Counted from the first letter of the stretch, positions 11,901 through 22,253 are shown. The stretch is DNA of 64,000 bases from Anthostomella pinea (GCA_963556695.1 CAUWAG010000012.1:248001-312000), one strand, 5' to 3'. Notes: generated from the letters alone by a model not told the origin. A program made the numbers and translations.

Positions 11901-12760
11901 CCACTCTGTGCCATATTTGACAAACGAGGTCTGACGATATCATGGCCGAGTTCCAGAGCCGGATCCCCGCGTCGTTGCCTTGGAGAGGTGCTCCTCTCAT
12001 TACGACCAGGTGCTGATGGAACCAAGGTCACTGGGGACTCCTCGGGGTTATTCACGATCCGCCTGTGGAATGAATTCACCTCCCTAGGAGGGGGCCTCTG
12101 GTCTGACGGTCTGGCTCGCTCAAATCTGATCGATGTGTTTGAACCGGGATCGGATCCCCGCTGTATAGGCGGCACGAAAGTTCGAGGTTCTCTTTGCATT
12201 CCCGAGTAGTCTCTGAGACGCAGTGGATTTTCTCTCCTTAGGTTCCTCTCAATTTCTTGTTGTCTCTCAGGGTTCCATACATATCGAGCCTTGACCCTCT
12301 CATCGACGAACTCGGGGGCTGGTGACCGTGGTGCTTCTTGCGCAAGCTTCTTCTTCAACAATGCTTCTCGCGCCGCTATCTCGTGCCGGCTTAACAGTGT
12401 GTCCTGATGCACGGGGCCGGAGCGGTTCGGGACGTCTCTGGACGGAATTTTTGCTTCATCTGAGGCATTGTTCGAGGGGAGAGAGCTGCCCCAGCTAGCC
12501 CCAGATGCTGCGCCGGCCGGGGTCCCCCAGCTGGGCCGGTTCTGGTCATCGTTCTTGTGACATGGTGAGCTCGAGAAAGCGCGGGGTCGTGCAGTGGGCA
12601 GTCGGAGAGATTGACGATACCGACAGAATGCGCAGATCGAGGTATCCCGCTGTAGCTAAGAAGTCAGTCTTGCCTCTTGTCGGATCGCACAATGGACGGG
12701 GCTCTTGCGCGCCACCGAGAATGGCAGGAAGCTTACATTCAATATCCTCCGTCTCAGCAT
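8959..12760 (-). CDS. IFM1: Mitochondrial translation initiation factor IF-2
   Basis: Three exons: 12760-12737 (24 nt, MLRRRILN), 12649-9241, and 9110-8959, giving about 1194 residues. The tiny first exon is supported by a GTAAGC donor, a CTGAC branch site and a CTACAG acceptor, and by the resulting presequence ([23 protein letters not shown]), an Arg/Ser-rich mitochondrial targeting signal. A very long disordered, Ser/Arg-rich region (residues about 60-580) precedes the IF2_N-like segment ([20 protein letters not shown]), the GTPase domain (GHVDHGKT near residue 675, [12 protein letters not shown] near 774), domain II and the C-terminal domains that bind initiator tRNA. The last exon supplies the end of domain IV ([20 protein letters not shown]). 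The factor delivers fMet-tRNA to mitoribosomes. The N-terminal extension is much longer than in yeast Ifm1 (676 aa). Confidence 0.93.
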
Positions 12761-13136
12761 ACTGAAATTATTTGCCCGAGAAGCTGCGCAACATCTGAGA
12801 TGTACACAACATGCACGAGCGGGAGAAGTGGCGAGGATGAAGGCTTTGGAGTATCAGCGACGCGACGATTCAATCTGTCAATGTTCTGGTGAATTATTCG
12901 AACATCCTTACCTTCAAATGCCAACACGCACCACAAGTCTGGATGGGGCCACTAACAGGCACCAGGATCCTGTTGCGCCACACCGACAGGGGGAGCTAAC
13001 TGGAGCTTCAGCTGAGGCTGCTGGGTACGTACTCCTCCTAGCCTCCTATCATCAAATTGGTTTCAATGTTTTACAAATACTTGGACAACACCTGATCAAC
13101 ACTCGTCAGTGCTGCACGTCCGCCGCAGTCTCAACC
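12761..13136. promoter_or_regulatory. Shared divergent upstream region of IF-2 and the membrane-protein gene
   Basis: 376 bp separates the IF-2 start (minus) from the start of the plus-strand membrane protein. An open frame in phase with the latter runs back through this gap but carries no conserved-looking sequence, so it is treated as leader. Confidence 0.4.
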
Positions 13137-14171
13137 ATGGCGAAGCAGAGAAAGGCCACCAAGGCAGCAGCGCCAGCCAAGCGCAAAGACGGGGGCCCGC
13201 CAGCACCCTTCAAGCGTCCCGCCGAAGTCCTGCAGCCCATCGTCGACACGCTGGATGAGAAGCAGGTCTACATCATCCACATCGACTCCAAGCCCGCCGC
13301 CTTCAAGCGCAAGATCTTCGTCGTGCCCGTGCTGATGAACGTCGTCATCGCTGCCCTGCTCGTCTGGCGCATGTTCCACATCGGGCCCTACTACCTCAGC
13401 ATCTTCGCCTCCGTCCTGGGTTACTCCAACGACACCACCATGGTCGTCGACGAGATGGAGTGGGACGAGATCGTCCCCGAGGTCCTGCGGCGCGGCTTTT
13501 CCTTCACGCTGGACTTCCTGCTCTTCATGTTCGTCGCGCCATGGCCCCTCGACTTCGTCTTCTCCCAGGAGAACGGGAGCCCCGTGGCGTGGCGGTGGGC
13601 CGTCGGGTTCCGGAACCGCGAGGTCATCGTGCGGAGGAGCAAGAAATGGGTCGAGACCATGGGCGACGTGGTCAACGACGAGACATGCAAGGGCCTGTTC
13701 ATGGCTCACGTCAACGTCGCGACGTCGCCTCTGGCCATCGGCGAGAAGACGGGCTACCTCCTCATGAACGCCGAGTGGGATCTGGACTGGGTGGCCATGG
13801 TCGACGCCACCACCATGGTGGACAAGAAGATGGCTGCGATCGAGGCCTTCACGCTCGTTGTGCTGCTGCACCACGAGGAATGGGGATGGCTGTGTGTCGA
13901 CATGAAGGAGGAAGTCACCGGCCCGCAAGACCACAGGCGACGGCAAGTCATCATGTTCAGAGACGCCCTCGCCACCAAAGGCAAGGAGGACCTGTTTTAC
14001 CGGTGGATTGAGATCATTCAGTACGAATCGTCACAGCCGGGAGGTTTCGGTCCCGAGAAGCAGGAGGGGGCGGCTAAGCAGATCAGAGACATGTTCCAGA
14101 AGGAAGGCATCGATTTCGATCAGCAGTGGGAGGAGACCGTCGGTACTGCTCCCTCCGTGGGTATACAATGA
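13137..14171 (+). CDS. Conserved fungal membrane protein of unknown function
   Basis: Single exon, 344 residues. The ATG at 13137 (MAKQRKATKAAAPAKRK) is chosen because it follows a purine at -3 (ACCATGG) and starts a lysine-rich N-terminus; the frame is open upstream but unlike protein. Two or three hydrophobic segments are visible: about residues 62-85 (KIFVVPVLMNVVIAALLVW), 85-100 (IGPYYLSIFASVLG) and 125-142 (FTLDFLLFMFVAPWPLDFVF). The rest is soluble, with many Trp and acidic residues. Strong G/C bias at third positions and a long intact frame argue for a real gene. I recognise no catalytic motif and assign no function. Confidence 0.8.
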   Translation: MAKQRKATKAAAPAKRKDGGPPAPFKRPAEVLQPIVDTLDEKQVYIIHIDSKPAAFKRKIFVVPVLMNVVIAALLVWRMFHIGPYYLSIFASVLGYSNDTTMVVDEMEWDEIVPEVLRRGFSFTLDFLLFMFVAPWPLDFVFSQENGSPVAWRWAVGFRNREVIVRRSKKWVETMGDVVNDETCKGLFMAHVNVATSPLAIGEKTGYLLMNAEWDLDWVAMVDATTMVDKKMAAIEAFTLVVLLHHEEWGWLCVDMKEEVTGPQDHRRRQVIMFRDALATKGKEDLFYRWIEIIQYESSQPGGFGPEKQEGAAKQIRDMFQKEGIDFDQQWEETVGTAPSVGIQ

Positions 14172-14683
14172 TGAGTCTTCGCAGTACATACCGTATATGG
14201 GGGTCTACATCCGGTATTCCGTATTCCGTGCCGTATTCATAGTCAGCTCGAAATACATGAGCAGGAATGAGCCAGGCTCTCGCATACATTGAGTCGAGCA
14301 GGAGGTGGAAATTGTGGCTGCTGGAGGCCCTCCTACATCTACTCTAGCCCGGACATAATAGCGCGTAGGCTATGTGGCCAGGTGCCCGGCCGCGTCCTCA
14401 AGAGAGTACTTCTTGCTGCTTCATTGGACTTGATGGTCAGCTTGATCCAGAAGACGGGCCTTCCGACGTCGAGGTGTTTACGAAGCAGGATAGGCACCCA
14501 TCCTTGGGTGATACCTCATACACGGGGAACAGGTTCTTCAGGGCACACATAAGGATCCCCATTGGCAGCAGTAATCCACGGCCAAAGTCACGGCTGGTGG
14601 GCATGACGAATTCATATTCATGCGCAACGGGAGGAGTATCCGGAGACCGACGGCTATGTAGTCCATAATGAAGACAAATCAGT
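14172..14683. other. Convergent 3' intergenic region, nothing recognised
   Basis: Lies between the stops of the membrane-protein gene (plus) and the PDAP1-like gene (minus). Short CCGTATTCCGTATTCC-like repeats occur near 14205-14240. No coding support. Confidence 0.5.
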
Positions 14684-15565
14684 TCATTTGCCCTTTCCCT
14701 TCTTCGCAGGTTTACCCAAAGCAGCGTCACGCTTCTTCTGCTCCTTGGCCATGATCTTATCCTTCTGAGCCTTCTCTTGGGCTTCTTTCTCTTCCTTCTC
14801 AGCCTATATAGTCGCGTCAGCAGGGAACGACACTCGATGGTTTCGGTGTAGCAACGTACTGCCTTGCGGGCAGCGTCAGCCTCTCGCTTCTCCCGAATGA
14901 GTCGCAGGCGAGCCATGTCGGCCTTGGCCTCGTCCGTCTTGCCGGCCTCGTGCAGCTTGCGGTACCTATCCTTGGCCTGCTGGGCCTCCACCGACTCCCG
15001 TTCCTTTCTGCTCATGGCGACCTTCTTGACGCCCTCCGTGATCTCCTCGACGGCGGCGGGTTGAGCCTTAGTCATGTTCCGCGCGGCCTTGGAGTGGTTC
15101 GGGTTGGCGGGCATGTCATCGTCCTCGCTGTCCTCGTCCGAGTCGGTGGGCATGTCGCCGACCTGCACGGCGCCCTTCTTCTTCTTGGCCACGGCGGCCT
15201 CCTTCTGGGCCTTCTTCTGCTGTCTGCGCTCCTCTCTGCTGAGCTCAGCATTCTTGGAAGGGCCGGCTTCGTCTTCAGAATCCTCGTCCGAGTCTTCCTC
15301 GGAGTCCTCCTCGCTCGAGTCGTCATCGTCATCGTCCTTGCCCTTGGCCTGTTCGCTCCACATGCTGACTTCGTTGCCATCTGCGTCGAGGGGTCGAAGG
15401 TCACGCGAGAAGTGCTTTCCGCCTGCGAAGATGCGAGATTAGTATCTTGGTGGGCTGGCAGGGGCGACGGAGCTAGAAGAAGCTCATACCTCCGCGAGTA
15501 AACTTCTTGAACTTGCCGCCGCGGCCGCGAGAGTTGGCGCCTGGTGCTGCTCCTCGTCCCGTCAT
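14684..15565 (-). CDS. PDAP1/PP28-type casein kinase substrate phosphoprotein
   Basis: Exons 15565-15490, 15422-14860 and 14803-14684 join in frame to about 252 residues. Start [19 protein letters not shown] and the following FTRGGGKHFS match the N-terminus of the family; the middle has long Asp/Glu/Ser runs (casein kinase II-type sites, [15 protein letters not shown]), then a charged helical region ([45 protein letters not shown]) and a Lys-rich C-terminus ending in PAKKGKGK. Introns are 67 and 56 nt. Family members are small acidic phosphoproteins; the human member was found as a PDGF-associated protein. The molecular role in fungi is unsettled. Confidence 0.88.
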
Positions 15566-16559
15566 GGTTGCGAATAGGGGTATCGGAGGGGGGGTAGAGT
15601 ATGGCGGGGTAGTTGGTAGTCTTGGCCGATGTCGAATCGGAAGTGGCCAATGTTCTGTCTAGAGCACAGAGTCTGCCGGCGACTGGGTTCTCGAGATCAA
15701 TCGCGACAAAGAGTTGACGAGTCAAAATCAAGTCGAAGATATTCTGTTTGAGAAGAAGGGACAAAGCCAGGTGTTGCCTGGGGATAATCACTGTCGGGGA
15801 ATACTGGTCAACTCATCAGTGACCAACGTGGGTATCGAGGGGCATGGTGTATGTTTTGGTGGGGTACTCTACATTATTTTCACAAACGCTGTCATTTGGC
15901 GTTTGCATTGATGGTGGGTCGCTTCTAGTGCTGTGGCTTGCTCGTCATGACGGGAATGAGGCTTGAAAGCACCGCTTTAACGTTGCTCCACGTAAGCCGC
16001 AGCCGTGTGGGTCCCAGTGACTACCACGAAAGTTTCTTCTGCCGCGTCTGACTTTTCCTTCTCCCTTTCTTCCTCACATAAAACTATTAATCCTCCCTAT
16101 TCACTCTGGCTTTCGTCACTCAATGGCAGGTCTTGGAGGGGAAATGGGAGGAGAGAGGAATCTTTCGATCACTTACCCTCTGGCCTGTTACAGTTCTTTC
16201 TGCCGTTGGGTACCAGAGAAATTATTGCATCGATACATACATACATACATACATACATACAGTACCGTCCAACCTGCACATTGCACATTGCACATTACAC
16301 CTTTCGTGGCCGTACTAGAAGATCTACTCCCCTCTTGTATCGTCTACGTGACAGAGGGAGTCCAATGTTGACATGCACTGGACACTTCAAGGTGACTCTA
16401 AGGATACACAAGGATCGTGATCACGATGGCACAAGGCTGTAGAGGCTGTGGCTACATACCTAGGTAAGATGGATACACACCGGGACTCATCCTGTCCAGC
16501 ATGCCAGCAACTCTACCTCTACACCGTAGCCAGACAAACATCAAGATAGGTACACTCAG
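15566..16559. other. Intergenic, microsatellite only
   Basis: Upstream of the PDAP1-like gene. It contains the ATAC repeat listed separately and a small tandem of CACATTG-like units near 16276-16298. No convincing gene. Confidence 0.5.
16233..16260. repeat. (ATAC)7 microsatellite
   Basis: Seven uninterrupted copies of the tetranucleotide ATAC. Confidence 0.95.
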
Positions 16560-16760
16560 CCCTCATAAGTCTCCGTACGCGCATTGATGTTGATAAGATT
16601 CCGCATCATTCGTAAAGAATCAAAATATTGGAATGAGAATGCAGGAATAAGCAGCTCTGGTTTGATACGTCACTTGCACTGCTTATTCCAGTGTGCTTAT
16701 TCCGATTTGATAAATATACCCTGGATTGGAAGAGGGTGGTGTACGGAGACTTATGAGGGT
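16560..16760. mobile_element. MITE-like element, about 200 bp, 19-bp inverted repeats
   Basis: The left end (16560-16578, CCCTCATAAGTCTCCGTAC) is the exact reverse complement of 16741-16759. Between them lies a second inverted repeat: GGAATAAGCAG (16644-16654) against CTGCTTATTCC (16679-16689), extended imperfectly on both sides. TCAG occurs directly at both flanks (16556-16559 and 16761-16764) and may be the target duplication. There is no coding capacity. The structure fits a non-autonomous DNA transposon; the superfamily is not assigned. Confidence 0.75.
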
Positions 16761-16860
16761 TCAGTGTAGCGTGCACCCGCCCCTGGGCTGTCTTTCTCGT
16801 GGCCTCCGCCCCTAGCCCTGATACTCATCTCGCGCATCCGATGAATTGCCTGCCATGAGC

Positions 16861-17434
16861 TCATCCATCGAGGTGTTCGCCGCGATCAGATCCCCCTGGC
16901 TGCGGCCCACCGGCGTGTAGTCGAAATAGCATTGCAAAGACTTCGTGCTTCTCGCAGAGGACCACCGGATAGCCGTCGTTAACGCCATTATGAAGGCACT
17001 GCGAGCATGCCTTCCAGCAGTCTTCGAAATTCTGCCAGGAGATGCCACCCAACAAAAACTCATACCCGGCGCATTCCTGACGATCCTTCCACCCTTTATG
17101 GTATCCGGTACCTAGAGAAATACAGCACCGGTCAGTCACGGTCTGTTGCGAGCGATCTAACGGCGCGCGACGCAAAGCGCTACAGGGCTGTGGTGGCTAG
17201 GTACTCACCTAGGATCAGCTCGTCGATGCACTGCGATATCCGAGTCAGGACAAGGTAACTCAAGATGCTAGGTACTTCACTTACCCTGTGCAGCTTCATC
17301 TGCTCTTCGAAGGAACTCAGGCGTCCTCCCGGGGTTATCTCGTCGCTGAGTCTATAGCGTGAGCACCAGAGTCCACCACCAACTACTGTAGGGACGGCTG
17401 CGAGCAAAGCAGCTCCGACGATGGTGAAGCGCAT
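16861..17434 (-). CDS. Small secreted cysteine-rich protein (family member 1)
   Basis: Exons 17434-17285, 17230-17209 and 17111-16861 give about 140 residues. The N-terminus MRFTIVGAALLAAVPTVVG is a signal peptide; an alternative ATG 15 nt upstream (MRNFNM) adds five residues. The mature part has seven Cys, including GLWC, RCID, QECAGYEF and CWKACSQC. The middle exon is only 22 nt (TGC ATC GAC GAG CTG ATC CTA G). The same exon phases, a 22-nt microexon and a similar start occur in the truncated copy at 21924, so the two are paralogues. The 3' end is uncertain: skipping a possible 44-nt intron (16983-16941) would move the stop to 16812 with a different tail. No domain recognised; a secreted effector-like role is only an inference from size, Cys content and repeat-rich location. 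Confidence 0.65.
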
Positions 17435-18691
17435 GTTGAAGTTCCGCATGTTCAAGTTCCGGTCTCGAAGCTGGGTTGTGTGGTGTTGTTTGGGATTGGG
17501 TGCAAAGATACAGGAGAGGGTTGACAGTCTGTTCCAGGAGAGAATGAACAATCTATTCGCAGTGGGCACCTAGGTAGGTGGCTATATACTCGGCCAATAC
17601 GCCACTAAACACTTGGATTGAGCCATAAATGAATAATAAGAATAAAAGTAATAACAAAAATAACCTTTTCCGTTACATGCTCATAACATGCCATCAATAA
17701 GCCCGCACAAAGCACACCAAGAGGCTTAAGCCATCGCTTCATTTGACACAAAATAACTTGGGACGCAATCAGCCACACAGAACAACCTTGAATGCATCCG
17801 TGGTCTGTAACAGTTGCTGCCGACGGCGTGGAAGGGGTACGAGATACCAGCATCTCGCACGGGGAAGTCTGATGGTTGGAGAGACCATCAAGGTTGCGCC
17901 ACGCCGAACACTCACAAACTAGGTATGCCTTGGGCCATTCTGAGCTGTTTCAGTAATGGGATCCTCTTGCCGGGTGCGCAGATTATGATCAAGGGCGCCT
18001 CGGAGGCGGGAATACTTACGCTTGATGGGCAGGGAAATGCACAAGGACTTCTTGGGTTTCAATGTGCCGTTGCTTGGTTGGGGCTCAGAGAACGCTTTCA
18101 TCAGAAAAAGACAAAAGTCTCGCTGGAGCCATAACGTCGAGCCTAAGTTGATGAAACTATCGAACACATCACACCACCTTCAAGCCTTTACACGGACCTC
18201 GACTGGCCGGTAGGCACAGCAAGTGGGCAAGGGCCAAGTTGCATGTCACCAACTCACGTCACGCAGCTAAAGAGATGTATTGAGAAACGGGCGAATACCT
18301 TCGACACATCCCGCTGACCTACATTTCCGGTCTGACTCGTCCATCTACCCCCATATTCGTGCGAGAAGGCTGAGCGTCGTTAAATATCCGATGACAGTTT
18401 CATTGATTCATCGCAGGTCAATGTATATACTGGCCAACGGGACTCAGTTGCTGTTCTTCTCTAAACTCTCTTGATGCTGGTGGCAACCTCGTTGCCTTGG
18501 ATTTTGTACAAGAGCCCATAGACTCATGCTAGAATGTCACAACCATACGCGACCATACGCTCATATTCTCCTTTTGACTTGAGGCTTGACGGGGGAATGC
18601 ATTGCAAACCCTCCGTGGGCTTCTGAATCTTACTGACGCGTTTGATTTGATGGCGTAATAAGATGGAAATGGATCTGTTGAATGGCGCGCA
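17435..18691. other. No supported gene
   Basis: Upstream of the secreted-protein gene, then about 1.2 kb with only short overlapping frames on both strands and no recognisable motif. Base composition is ordinary, unlike the RIPped tracts further right. Confidence 0.45.
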
Positions 18692-18783
18692 AGCCACCGT
18701 GGCGTTCATGGAGGTGGCAGTGCACCAACAAGGCCAATAGGGCATTTTTAGGCCACAGCAGGATTTTCACACAGACACAGCAA
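18692..18783 (+). repeat. Dispersed repeat R2, copy 1
   Basis: Nearly identical to 31089-31187 in the same orientation, from CCACCGTGGCGTTCA through GGCCAATAGGGCATTTTTAG to GGATTTTCACA. The second copy carries a short insertion (CTAGCCCAC). No inverted termini seen; class unknown. Confidence 0.8.
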
Positions 18784-19265
18784 CAAGGCTGATTACACCA
18801 GAATATATGTTTTCACCCATCTAAAAGCCCGCATGCTCTGTTTGACAGGATCAGCTACACCAACAAGGTGCCTGGCCACCATGAAATCCCTAAACTTCCA
18901 CTGAAATCACCAGCCATGTGCACGACACAAGAGAGAGCGGAGCGTTTCAAAGTATCATCAAGACATGGTTGTTGAGACCTTGTTTCCTCGTCCACTCCAT
19001 GGAAACAGAAAACTTTGAATACACCTCTGAGAGTTGTGGTTGAGGTCTGCTAGAGTTTGCACAGATCCTTCCATCGTGGAATCACAGGTTGGCAACTGGA
19101 GAAAGATAGGTAGGTATGGACGCTAATGCGCGCATTTCGAAACATATCCTCCTTGAATCATCACATTGCGTACACCCTGGGACAGGACACCACCTCCCGA
19201 CTTCAACAAGACAACTCCCATCAAACTTTCAAGTCTTTCGCCACGATACAACAGCAACATCCAAG
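18784..19265. other. No supported gene
   Basis: Only the leader of the following small open frame; nothing else recognised. Confidence 0.45.
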
Positions 19266-19538
19266 ATGTCGGACGGAGAGACGGGCGATCACGTCCTAGA
19301 CTCGACCGCACCGCCTCCCGTGCAGGAGCCAGAGCTACACGGGACCTTGGCGACTGTTCCTCGCCGCCGTCGCCGCCGGCTCGACCCCGAGAGCCTCGAG
19401 CCGATTGTAGAGCGCGAATACACACTTTACGAGATAGTCGTTTGCGTTGCGCTCTGGGTAGCTGTCCTCTTGTCTGCACACGCTATCATCAGATCTCAAC
19501 GTCCCCAACTTCATAAAACTTCACTTGAGGAGCTATGA
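19266..19538 (+). CDS. Possible small single-pass membrane protein
   Basis: A 90-residue open frame from ATG 19266 (MSDGETGDHV). It has an acidic/Pro-rich N-terminus, an RRRRRRLDPESLEPI basic-to-acidic stretch, and one hydrophobic segment (YEIVVCVALWVAVLLSAHAI) followed by a short basic tail: a plausible tail-anchored or single-pass topology. I recognise no family. The frame remains open upstream to 19116 but the ATG at 19266 follows AAG and begins more protein-like sequence. It could be a chance frame. Confidence 0.4.
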   Translation: MSDGETGDHVLDSTAPPPVQEPELHGTLATVPRRRRRRLDPESLEPIVEREYTLYEIVVCVALWVAVLLSAHAIIRSQRPQLHKTSLEEL

Positions 19539-20278
19539 TATACAATTCGAAGCCTTAGCGACCGCCTTTACAACCCCGACAACGTATCTACCCCCGACGT
19601 CGGCAGCCTGGGCTCCAGTCTGGATGGCCCGACATTGGATTACCTGTGCGGCAAGATTCACTCTTGAACAAACGCATGGCCAGTGACCACTTGAACTGAC
19701 ACGTTTTCGCGACAGAATTTGGGGTGTTATGTGGCCATACAACGTATGGGACTTGACCAAGGGGGGCCTAATCAACGCTGCCCGGAATCGAGCATCTTCT
19801 AGTGAAGAATTCTCTGGGGATTGTAATAATGATCCAAAATATGCTATTGTGGAATACACTGTGGTGGATGCGTAATGATGCCGGCACCCATACATCTATC
19901 TACCTGACAGTTACAATCATCCAGTCCACTTGCTCTGTCACTCTCTGGGCCTTGTTGTCAAATCATCACATGATCCAATCCTGACCTCGGGAGAGGAGTC
20001 GCCTCCGGGGCAGTGTTTTTCTCACCGACAGTGTCCTCCTTAGGGGCTGAGTCCACCGATTTCCAATCGTATCTTATTATCACATGACAAAGAACTACGT
20101 TCATGAACGATTGATCAACGCCCCTAGCTTTTTCCTTGGCCACGATGCCAAAGTCAGGGCAGCTGATTCCTTTCTAGCCGAAAAGCACCAAAGTTGTGAT
20201 GAGGTAGTTTTCAGAGGCGGCAGAGTACAGTTACTACTTTTTAAGCGGGGTGTCCAACTTCTGGACCAGCCTAAGTGA
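19539..20278. other. No supported gene
   Basis: Short frames on both strands without recognisable motifs; the right boundary is the first copy of dispersed repeat R1. Confidence 0.45.
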
Positions 20279-20385
20279 CGATTTATTTTATTTTTGAGCT
20301 CTTTCGACCGGAAGGGCGGAGCCAAACCCAAATACCCCAAAAGGCAACAAAAAGCAGAACCTCCGTGATGTACGCTAAGTCTTGT
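20279..20385 (+). repeat. Dispersed repeat R1, copy A
   Basis: One of four copies in the window. It begins CGATTTATTTTATTTTTGAG, continues with CTTTCGACCGGAAGGG and GCCAAACCCAAATACC, and ends with GTACGCTAAGTC. It carries the empty TA site that is filled by a MITE in copy B. No coding capacity. Confidence 0.85.
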
Positions 20386-21578
20386 ACGAGGACTAAATGT
20401 GACCAGGCTAGCAACTACCTGAAGAGTACACACTTTCGTATTATATTCTCCTTGATACGACCTACCATGGACCATCTCAAGAGTCAACAGTGCGAACCTG
20501 GCATCGTTGAAGCCAAACTTTCTCCTCGAGTCTGAAGCCCCGTCTCTAGAATCATAGCCGAGAGACACCGAGGTCATGGCCAAGTTCTCTCCACACGAAT
20601 CTGCCAGAGTGGCTAGAAGAGGTTCGCGCCTCTTCGAGAGGCTGGGTCTCACTAGTAGGAACTCCAACCAAAAGGCTCAAGCTACATGATCAAACTACAC
20701 ACAAGGACCAGAGTGGCTAGTCAAGGCAGCGGGGTAGGATAGCCCTAGACGACTGGTAGGTAAGTATGCAGCAGTATTCCATACCAAGAAAGGGACGGCT
20801 GCTCCGAGTGGGTTTCCTCCTTCGGCGATGCCCGTCTGGTGGTGGTTGCCAGTGGCACCCCGTGTCCCAGGCATGCCGGCTCCGGCAGCACAAGCAGCGG
20901 CGTCCGCCATATTGGCTGAAGAATAATCTTTCAAGTAGGCAGCTCTTCCATGCTCTTCTTTGGCAATGTCGTACTTCAAATCTTGGCCACTGTGGAGTGC
21001 AAGCGAGTGGCATTGTGATGGTAAACATGATAGTCTCCAGCACTATGCGCTGTGAGTATCACGGGCATCAATTTCCATAATGGCATGTGTTCGGCTCTTC
21101 GTGGTGGACGCTGATGTCTCCCGGGCGATCATAGCCTCGGTGAGCGCGTTGACGCCTCTTTGGGAGGCCACGCTATCAAACCTTGTCGCCGGCAAGGCAT
21201 TCTTTTGACAACAACCGCGCCGTGGTACACTAAACCTCGTAAACACCGACCGAAGTTGCTAATTCAAAGGTTCTTATTCCACTATCAAAGATCCCCGCGT
21301 CGCGAGATGCGAAGCTTGAGGCACATGCCATGCTTGCGGATAGTTAACGCCAGCTTGTCCAGTCTTGAAACTCTTCGCCAATTATGTCCACGCGCGTACG
21401 AGATCCTCCCAATAGCAGGCCTGGACATATATTGCTTTAAGCTTTGCAACTGGGACGGTCTTCACGAAGAGACCACAAGTTGCACTTGGCATTGATGAAG
21501 CATCACCGCCTAGCTTCGCTCGAAGAAGGCGTGGGTCCTGCTCCATCTAGGTGCGGACAGTCTGTAGCTGGTTTGTCA
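20386..21578. other. No supported gene
   Basis: Overlapping short frames only. No family resemblance on either strand. Confidence 0.45.
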
Positions 21579-21785
21579 CGATTTATTTTATTCTAAGCTC
21601 TTCGACCGGAAGGGAGGCGCCAAACCCAAATACTCGTCTGAGTCTAATGTCGACTCCAGACTAAGCAACCACGGGTAGTCCCCCCCAAACCTTTAGTCTG
21701 ATTAGGTGGCCATCACACCCAGACGAGTATCCCAAAAGACAACAAAAAGCAGAGCCCCCGTGCTGTACGCTAAGTCTATCACGAG
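21579..21785 (+). repeat. Dispersed repeat R1, copy B (interrupted)
   Basis: Same family as copy A, same orientation, with about 10% differences, split by a 95-bp inverted-repeat insertion at 21633-21727. Ends with the shared GTACGCTAAGTCTATCA tail. Confidence 0.88.
21633..21727. mobile_element. 95-bp MITE with TA target duplication, nested in R1 copy B
   Basis: Termini CTCGTCTG and CAGACGAG are inverted, and similarity continues inward for about 35 bp with mismatches. The element is flanked by TA on both sides (21631-21632 and 21728-21729). Copy A of the host repeat has a single TA at the equivalent place (CCCAAATACCCCAAAAG), which gives the pre-insertion state. TA duplication suits mobilisation by a Tc1/mariner/Pogo-type transposase; whether the Fot1-like element nearby mobilised it is unknown, since their termini differ. 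Confidence 0.85.
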
Positions 21786-21923
21786 CGCCACGGGATTCGG
21801 ATTTGTCTCCAGCCTCCCTTGAGGTTGCCGAGCTTTATGAATCTGCGAGGAATCAGCATATAAGACCCAGACACCCAGACACTCACACACTCACAGCCAA
21901 ACTTCGACATCGCACCATCAACC

Positions 21924-22253
21924 ATGCGCTTCACCGCTCTCGCAGTAGTCCTAGCTGCAGTGACCCCTTCGGTCGTGGGGAAATTGCATTGCAACGGGGG
22001 ATGGAATGAAGTCCACTTCCCAGAGCAATCCAGACCGGATACATATGAGAAGAGGCACGAGCTGCACAAGGTCAGTGGCATCTCCATATGTCCATTTGAA
22101 CCTAGCGAAGCATTTACTGACTTCGGACACTACAGTGCATCAACCGCCTAGGCAAGGGTGAGTACAATCGCCCTCCATAAGTCTCCTTCACATTTTCCAA
22201 CTTCCAAGCCGTCTTGGATGCCCATTACAGAGTGCTTCTTCCATTTACGGTAA
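21924..22253 (+). pseudogene. Truncated small secreted cysteine-rich protein (family member 2)
   Basis: Exon 1, 21924-22070, encodes a signal peptide (MRFTALAVVLAAVTPSVVG) and a short mature part with HELHK at its end; exon 2 is 22 nt (22136-22157, TGC ATC AAC CGC CTA GGC AAG G); exon 3 starts at 22231. Exon phases and microexon length match the gene at 16861-17434. Reading exon 3 gives only ECFFHLR before a stop at 22251-22253; using a GTAAAT donor there and the acceptor at about 22286 instead leads within a dozen codons into AT-rich DNA. Either way the Cys-rich C-terminal half is missing. The break coincides with the start of the RIPped block, so the 3' half was probably replaced or destroyed by repeat insertion. 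Confidence 0.6.

Noticed and set aside
12705..13136. N-terminal extension of the membrane protein
   Set aside because: Open but overlaps the IF-2 first exon on the other strand and lacks protein-like composition; the ATG at 13137 has better context.
13131..13946. 271-residue open frame on the minus strand opposite the membrane-protein gene
   Set aside because: His/Asp/Gly-biased mirror of a GC-rich plus-strand gene; the plus frame has membrane segments and a good start context.
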